Source: an uncultured Pseudomonadaceae bacterium (GTDB lineage: Bacteria > Pseudomonadota > Gammaproteobacteria > Pseudomonadales > Pseudomonadaceae). Taken from it: a stretch of DNA of 9,023 bases. Below the pieces are notes generated by a model, which saw nothing but the letters and a program-made list of their open reading frames with translations, was not told the origin of the DNA and did no database searches. Location of the stretch: positions 1-9,023 of the forward strand of contig CANRHT010000077.1 of NCBI GenBank assembly GCA_947630465.1. The letters run 5' to 3'. This document shows, piece after piece, positions 6,310 through 9,023 of the stretch (positions are counted from its first letter, which is position 1; each line of letters starts with the position of its first letter). A program made the translations under genes and the position numbers.

Positions 6310-7446
6310 TCAATCCGATGGCGGGCGTAAACCTATGGTTGCCAGTAAAGTGCGTGGTTGGCCATTGCGTAAAATATCCAACTTGATCGTTGCACCCGGT
6401 AGCATTTGCGCGACTTGATTCATTGAAGTGCGTCCATCTTGTGCAGGTTTTTCGGCAATATTAATGATCACATCGCCCGGTTTGAGTCCAGCTTGCGCAG
6501 CTGGTCCTTCACGGTACACACCAGCCACTAAAATACCGGGGCTATCCAGCAAGCCAAAAGACTCGGCCAACTCTGGCGTTAAAGCTTGCACTTCCAAGCC
6601 CAACCAACCGCGCACCACCTGACCATGTTCAACAATCGAGCGCATCACATCCATGGCTAACTTAACGGGAATAGCAAAACCAATGCCTTGCGAGCCACCC
6701 GAGCGGGAAAAAATCGCCGTGTTAATTCCCAGTAGATTACCCTGTGCATCAACCAAAGCACCACCGGAGTTACCTGGATTAATCGCGGCATCGGTCTGGA
6801 TAAAATCTTCATAGGTATTGAGCCCCAACTGATGACGCTCAGTGGCACTGACAATACCCATAGTGACGGTTTGTCCCACACCAAAGGGATTACCAATCGC
6901 CAGCACCACATCACCAATCCGAATCGCATCAGAGCGGCCTAAAGTAATCGCCGGCAGGTCTGCTAAGTCGATTTTCAATACGGCTAAATCAGTTTCCGGA
7001 TCACTGCCAATCACCCGTGCTAAAGTTTCACGACCATCTTTAAGGGCAACAATAATTTGGTCAGCGCCCGCTGTGACATGGTTATTGGTCAATAAATAGC
7101 CATCTTTGCTCATCAACACGGCTGAACCCAAACTGGACTCCATGCGCTTTTGTTGCGGTAAGTTATCACCAAAAAAACGCTTGAACGCTGGGTCACTGTA
7201 GAGTGATGGCAAGGGTTTACTGACCACTTTGGTGGTGTATAAGTTAACCACAGCAGGCGATGCGCGGCTCACAGCAGCCGCATAAGAAACTGGGCCTTGC
7301 GCAGCGCTGGTATAGGCGGGGGCTTGCTGGACATTTAAAGTAGTACTGGGCAAACCAACCCAATGCGGGAAGCGTTCAATCACCAACAGCGCAACCAACA
7401 GCCCCACCAACAAAGGCCACCCATACTCTTTCAACACGCGCGACAT
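6310..7446 (-). CDS. algW: Periplasmic site-1 serine protease AlgW (DegS family)
   Basis: AlgW is a membrane-anchored periplasmic protease that starts the cleavage cascade of the anti-sigma factor MucA, releasing the envelope-stress sigma factor AlgU. The 378-residue protein has an N-terminal anchor (about 9-24, GWPLLVGLLVALLVIE) and a trypsin-like domain with triad His123 (TNNHVTAG), Asp153 (DPETDLAVL) and Ser227 (NPGNSGGAL). These positions match the numbering I recall for P. aeruginosa AlgW. A single C-terminal PDZ domain (about 275-370, with GWLGLEVQALTPELAE and LKPGDVIINI) binds misfolded outer-membrane protein tails. One PDZ plus an anchor argues for DegS/AlgW over the soluble DegP/MucD. 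The ATG at 7446 is used because GGA lies 7 bases before it. A TTG at 7458 is also in frame. The gene stands alone between convergent zapG and a divergent Nif3 gene. Confidence 0.97.
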   Translation of the reverse strand: MSRVLKEYGWPLLVGLLVALLVIERFPHWVGLPSTTLNVQQAPAYTSAAQGPVSYAAAVSRASPAVVNLYTTKVVSKPLPSLYSDPAFKRFFGDNLPQQKRMESSLGSAVLMSKDGYLLTNNHVTAGADQIIVALKDGRETLARVIGSDPETDLAVLKIDLADLPAITLGRSDAIRIGDVVLAIGNPFGVGQTVTMGIVSATERHQLGLNTYEDFIQTDAAINPGNSGGALVDAQGNLLGINTAIFSRSGGSQGIGFAIPVKLAMDVMRSIVEHGQVVRGWLGLEVQALTPELAESFGLLDSPGILVAGVYREGPAAQAGLKPGDVIINIAEKPAQDGRTSMNQVAQMLPGATIKLDILRNGQPRTLLATIGLRPPSD

Positions 7447-7546
7447 AGCACATTCCAAAATTATTAAAGACTGAAAATCCAGATCACGCAGACCTTACAC
7501 CGGCGCTGCATCCGTGCTAAAACAGCGGCATTTGCTAAAGAGCGTG

Positions 7547-7583
7547 TTAATCGGCGGCATTATAGAATGCAGTCGCCGATTAA
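7547..7583. promoter_or_regulatory. Long nested hairpin between algW and the Nif3 gene
   Basis: TTAATCGGCG (7547-7556) and CGCCGATTAA (7574-7583) are perfect inverted repeats of 10 bp. Just inside them, GCATT (7557-7561) pairs with AATGC (7566-7570) around an ATAG loop, with an AGT bulge at 7571-7573. The result is a 15-bp stem. The inner part contains TATAGAAT, which resembles a -10 element for the Nif3 gene, whose ATG is 30 bases downstream. No T-run follows, so a terminator is unlikely. An operator overlapping the promoter, or a structured 5' mRNA end, would fit. Confidence 0.6.
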
Positions 7584-7613
7584 AGTACCGTCCATTCACA
7601 TTAAGGAACAATT

Positions 7614-8372
7614 ATGTCTGTTGAACGTCATGTCCTCATTGAAGAAATCGCCCAGTACCTCAAGGTTAATACCATCAGCGATTACTGCCCGAACGGTTTG
7701 CAAGTGGAAGGTAAAGCGCAGATTAAGCGGATTGTCAGCGGTGTAACGGCCAGCCAAGCCTTAATTGATGCGGCGATTGAGTTGCAAGCCGATGCTTTGC
7801 TGGTGCATCACGGCTATTTTTGGAAGGGTGAAGATCAGTGTATTACCGGGATGAAGCAGCGCCGGATTAAGGCGTTACTGACGCATGATATTAATTTATT
7901 GGCCTATCACCTGCCGCTGGATGTGCACCCTGAAGTGGGCAATAACGTGCAATTGGCGCAGCGTTTGGGCTTAACGGTGACGGGTTCTCTGGAGCCGGAT
8001 AATCCGCGCAGTGTGGGTTTGATCGGCACCTTGGCTGCGCCTGTGTCCGCCAGCGATTTTGCCACGCGGATTGAATCCGCCCTGGGACGCACGCCTTTAG
8101 TCTTTGATCAGCAGACACCGATTCAAAAAGTGGCTTGGTGCACCGGTGGCGCGCAAGGTTATATCGAGCAAGCAATTGCAGCAGGTGCGGATGCTTATAT
8201 TACCGGTGAAGTATCGGAGCGTACGTTTCATGAAGCACAAGAAAACGGCATCAGCTTCTTCGCCGCCGGCCACCACGCTACTGAGCGTTACGGTGTGCAG
8301 GCCTTAGGTGAGTGGTTGGCTGAGCGTTTTGACATTGAGCATCAGTATGTGGAATGTGACAATCCGGTGTAG
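7614..8372 (+). CDS. Nif3-like dinuclear metal-centre protein (DUF34, YbgI type)
   Basis: This 252-residue protein belongs to the Nif3/DUF34 family, often labelled GTP cyclohydrolase 1 type 2 or YbgI. The likely metal ligands are all present: His65 and His66 in LLVHHGYFWKG, Asp103 in HLPLDVHPEVGNN, and His220 with Glu224 in AGHHATERYG. DYCPNGLQVEG at 23-33 is another family signature. The length matches the short bacterial form without the inserted PII-like domain. The ATG at 7614 follows AAGGA (7603-7607) at good spacing. The biochemical role of the family is unsettled, and the cyclohydrolase label should be read as a family name only. It is divergent from algW, as in P. aeruginosa as I recall. 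No confident terminator directly follows the stop; a repeat cluster does. Confidence 0.95.
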   Translation: MSVERHVLIEEIAQYLKVNTISDYCPNGLQVEGKAQIKRIVSGVTASQALIDAAIELQADALLVHHGYFWKGEDQCITGMKQRRIKALLTHDINLLAYHLPLDVHPEVGNNVQLAQRLGLTVTGSLEPDNPRSVGLIGTLAAPVSASDFATRIESALGRTPLVFDQQTPIQKVAWCTGGAQGYIEQAIAAGADAYITGEVSERTFHEAQENGISFFAAGHHATERYGVQALGEWLAERFDIEHQYVECDNPV

Positions 8373-8380
8373 AAATCAGC

Positions 8381-8395
8381 TCGACACTTTAGGGT
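8381..8395 (+). repeat. Short direct-repeat copy before the second REP cluster
   Basis: TCGACACTTTAGGGT at 8381-8395 recurs exactly at 8405-8419, 24 bases further on. The first copy lacks the palindromic right arm (GCGCG in place of CGAC), so it looks like a partial duplicate of the REP-like hairpin that follows. Confidence 0.7.
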
Positions 8396-8399
8396 GCGC

Positions 8400-8423
8400 G
8401 TAAGTCGACACTTTAGGGTCGAC
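8400..8423 (+). repeat. REP-like element, forward copy (second cluster)
   Basis: GTAA (8400-8403) precedes the palindrome GTCGACACTTTAGGGTCGAC (8404-8423), whose six-base ends are perfectly complementary. The layout matches the REPs at 3562-3637: a tetranucleotide, GTCG...CGAC ends, a central TT and one internal mismatch. The tetranucleotide is GTAA in place of GTAG. It is a diverged relative or a different subclass. Confidence 0.5.
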
Positions 8424-8480
8424 AGCTCTTTGCACGGCCGGCTACCGCATCCATTGAGCCAAAATACCAGGCAAAACAAT

Positions 8481-8504
8481 GTCGACCACAAATGGGCGAC
8501 CTAC
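8481..8504 (-). repeat. REP element, reverse copy (second cluster)
   Basis: Read on the reverse strand it is GTAG followed by GTCGCCCATTTGTGGTCGAC. It shares GTAGGTCG, the central CATTT-TG and the closing TCGAC with the 3562-3585 copy. It faces the 8400-8423 element with 57 bases between, so the BIME-like pairing is repeated here. Confidence 0.68.
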
Positions 8505-8506
8505 AA

Positions 8507-8522
8507 CTAGAGGACGCTCTAG
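8507..8522. other. Small perfect hairpin next to the REP element
   Basis: CTAGAG (8507-8512) and CTCTAG (8517-8522) form a 6-bp stem with a GACG loop, two bases after the REP. There is no T-run. It may be part of the repeat unit. Confidence 0.4.
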
Positions 8523-8527
8523 ATGGG

Positions 8528-8549
8528 AAAGTCCGGCATGCCGCTTTTT
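8528..8549 (+). terminator. Weak terminator candidate upstream of cysD
   Basis: AAAG (8528-8531) and CGG (8534-8536) can pair with CCG (8541-8543) and CTTT (8544-8547) around CATG, with a two-base bulge, followed by further Ts to 8549. It could end read-through from the Nif3 gene. The stem is short and interrupted. Confidence 0.3.
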
Positions 8550-8564
8550 ATATATCTATGCTTT

Positions 8565-8612
8565 TTAGTTCTTAATAACCATTTCATTAGAACTAACCTG
8601 CCATGCTAAAGT
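8565..8612 (+). promoter_or_regulatory. cysD promoter region with a perfect 8-bp dyad
   Basis: TTAGTTCT (8565-8572) and AGAACTAA (8589-8596) are perfect inverted repeats with 16 bases between. An extended -10, TG-C-TAAAGT (8604-8612), follows, with no good -35. A dyad over a weak -35 suits an activator-dependent promoter. cysD in Pseudomonas and enterics is controlled by the LysR-type regulator CysB, so CysB is the natural candidate, but this is inferred from the gene and not from a recognised CysB motif. The leader would be about 70 bases. Confidence 0.45.
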
Positions 8613-8688
8613 GCGCCTCATCTTATTTAAAACCTATTCGCACAACCAAAGCCACCTCAGGCGCAACACCTATAACAGTGAGCACAGC

Positions 8689-9023
8689 ATGGTCGATAAG
8701 CTAACCCACCTAAAACAACTCGAAGCCGAAAGCATTCATATTATTCGTGAAGTCGCTGCCGAATTCGACAATCCCGTCATGCTCTATTCCATCGGCAAAG
8801 ACTCAGCAGTGATGCTGCACTTGGCGCGCAAAGCTTTTTATCCGGGCAAGCTGCCGTTTCCAGTGATGCATGTCGATACCCGCTGGAAGTTCCAAGAGAT
8901 GTACAGCTTTCGCGACAAAATGGTGGCGGATTTAGATCTCAATTTGATCACCCACACCAACCCCGATGGCATTGCACAAGATATCAACCCCTTTGTGCAT
9001 GGCAGTGCTAAACACACTGACAT
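8689..9023 (+). CDS. cysD: Sulfate adenylyltransferase subunit 2, CysD (3' end missing)
   Basis: CysD is the ATP-pyrophosphatase-type subunit of ATP sulfurylase. With the GTPase CysN it makes adenosine 5'-phosphosulfate from sulfate and ATP, the first step of assimilatory sulfate reduction. The window holds the first 111 codons. Visible signatures are [20 protein letters not shown], the PP-loop [19 protein letters not shown] (residues 26-44, SxGKDS) and [26 protein letters not shown] and [10 protein letters not shown] follow near the cut. The start ATG at 8689 is set by close resemblance to Pseudomonas CysD, and the ribosome-binding site (GTGAG, 8679-8683) is weak. cysN (or a cysNC fusion) should follow outside the window. 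No frame disruption is seen. Confidence 0.97.
   Translation, partial: MVDKLTHLKQLEAESIHIIREVAAEFDNPVMLYSIGKDSAVMLHLARKAFYPGKLPFPVMHVDTRWKFQEMYSFRDKMVADLDLNLITHTNPDGIAQDINPFVHGSAKHTD

Noticed and set aside
6842..7099. Forward 85-codon frame opposite algW
   Set aside because: It overlaps the catalytic domain of AlgW on the opposite strand and has no ribosome-binding site or domain.

Overview
The window looks like chromosomal DNA from a gammaproteobacterium of the Pseudomonas group. This is inferred from protein resemblance (AlgW, DksA, long-form TrpRS, CysD and MiaB all read like Pseudomonas versions) and from REP-type intergenic repeats. The base composition looks more A+T-rich than in P. aeruginosa, so a low-GC member of Pseudomonadaceae is plausible. 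No phage, plasmid, transposase, CRISPR, rRNA or tRNA was seen.

Left part (1-3540, all forward). The 3' end of a diguanylate cyclase (GGDEF domain) is followed by a small RDD-family membrane protein. A 540-base stretch without a convincing gene comes next and contains two facing copies of a roughly 45-base repeat. Then come miaB (tRNA methylthiolation) and dksA (RNA polymerase-binding stringent-response factor), with a strong bidirectional terminator after dksA.

Middle part (3541-5812). Between dksA and the convergent trpS lies a pair of head-to-head REP elements. trpS and an alpha/beta hydrolase gene form a reverse-strand unit transcribed from around 5690, divergent from a zapG/yhcB-like gene.

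Right part (5813-9023). The zapG-like gene converges on algW with a bidirectional terminator between them. algW is divergent from a Nif3/DUF34 gene, and the space between them holds a long nested hairpin. A second REP cluster, a small hairpin and a likely regulated promoter precede cysD, which is cut by the window end.

Functionally this is a housekeeping region: translation quality (miaB, trpS), transcription control under starvation (dksA), envelope-stress proteolysis (algW), division and envelope maintenance (zapG-like), c-di-GMP signalling and sulfate activation (cysD). I found no undescribed multi-gene system. The points most worth checking are the two REP clusters, the 7547-7583 hairpin, the inverted repeat pair in 1114-1359, the dyad in front of cysD and the extra C-terminal domain of TrpRS.
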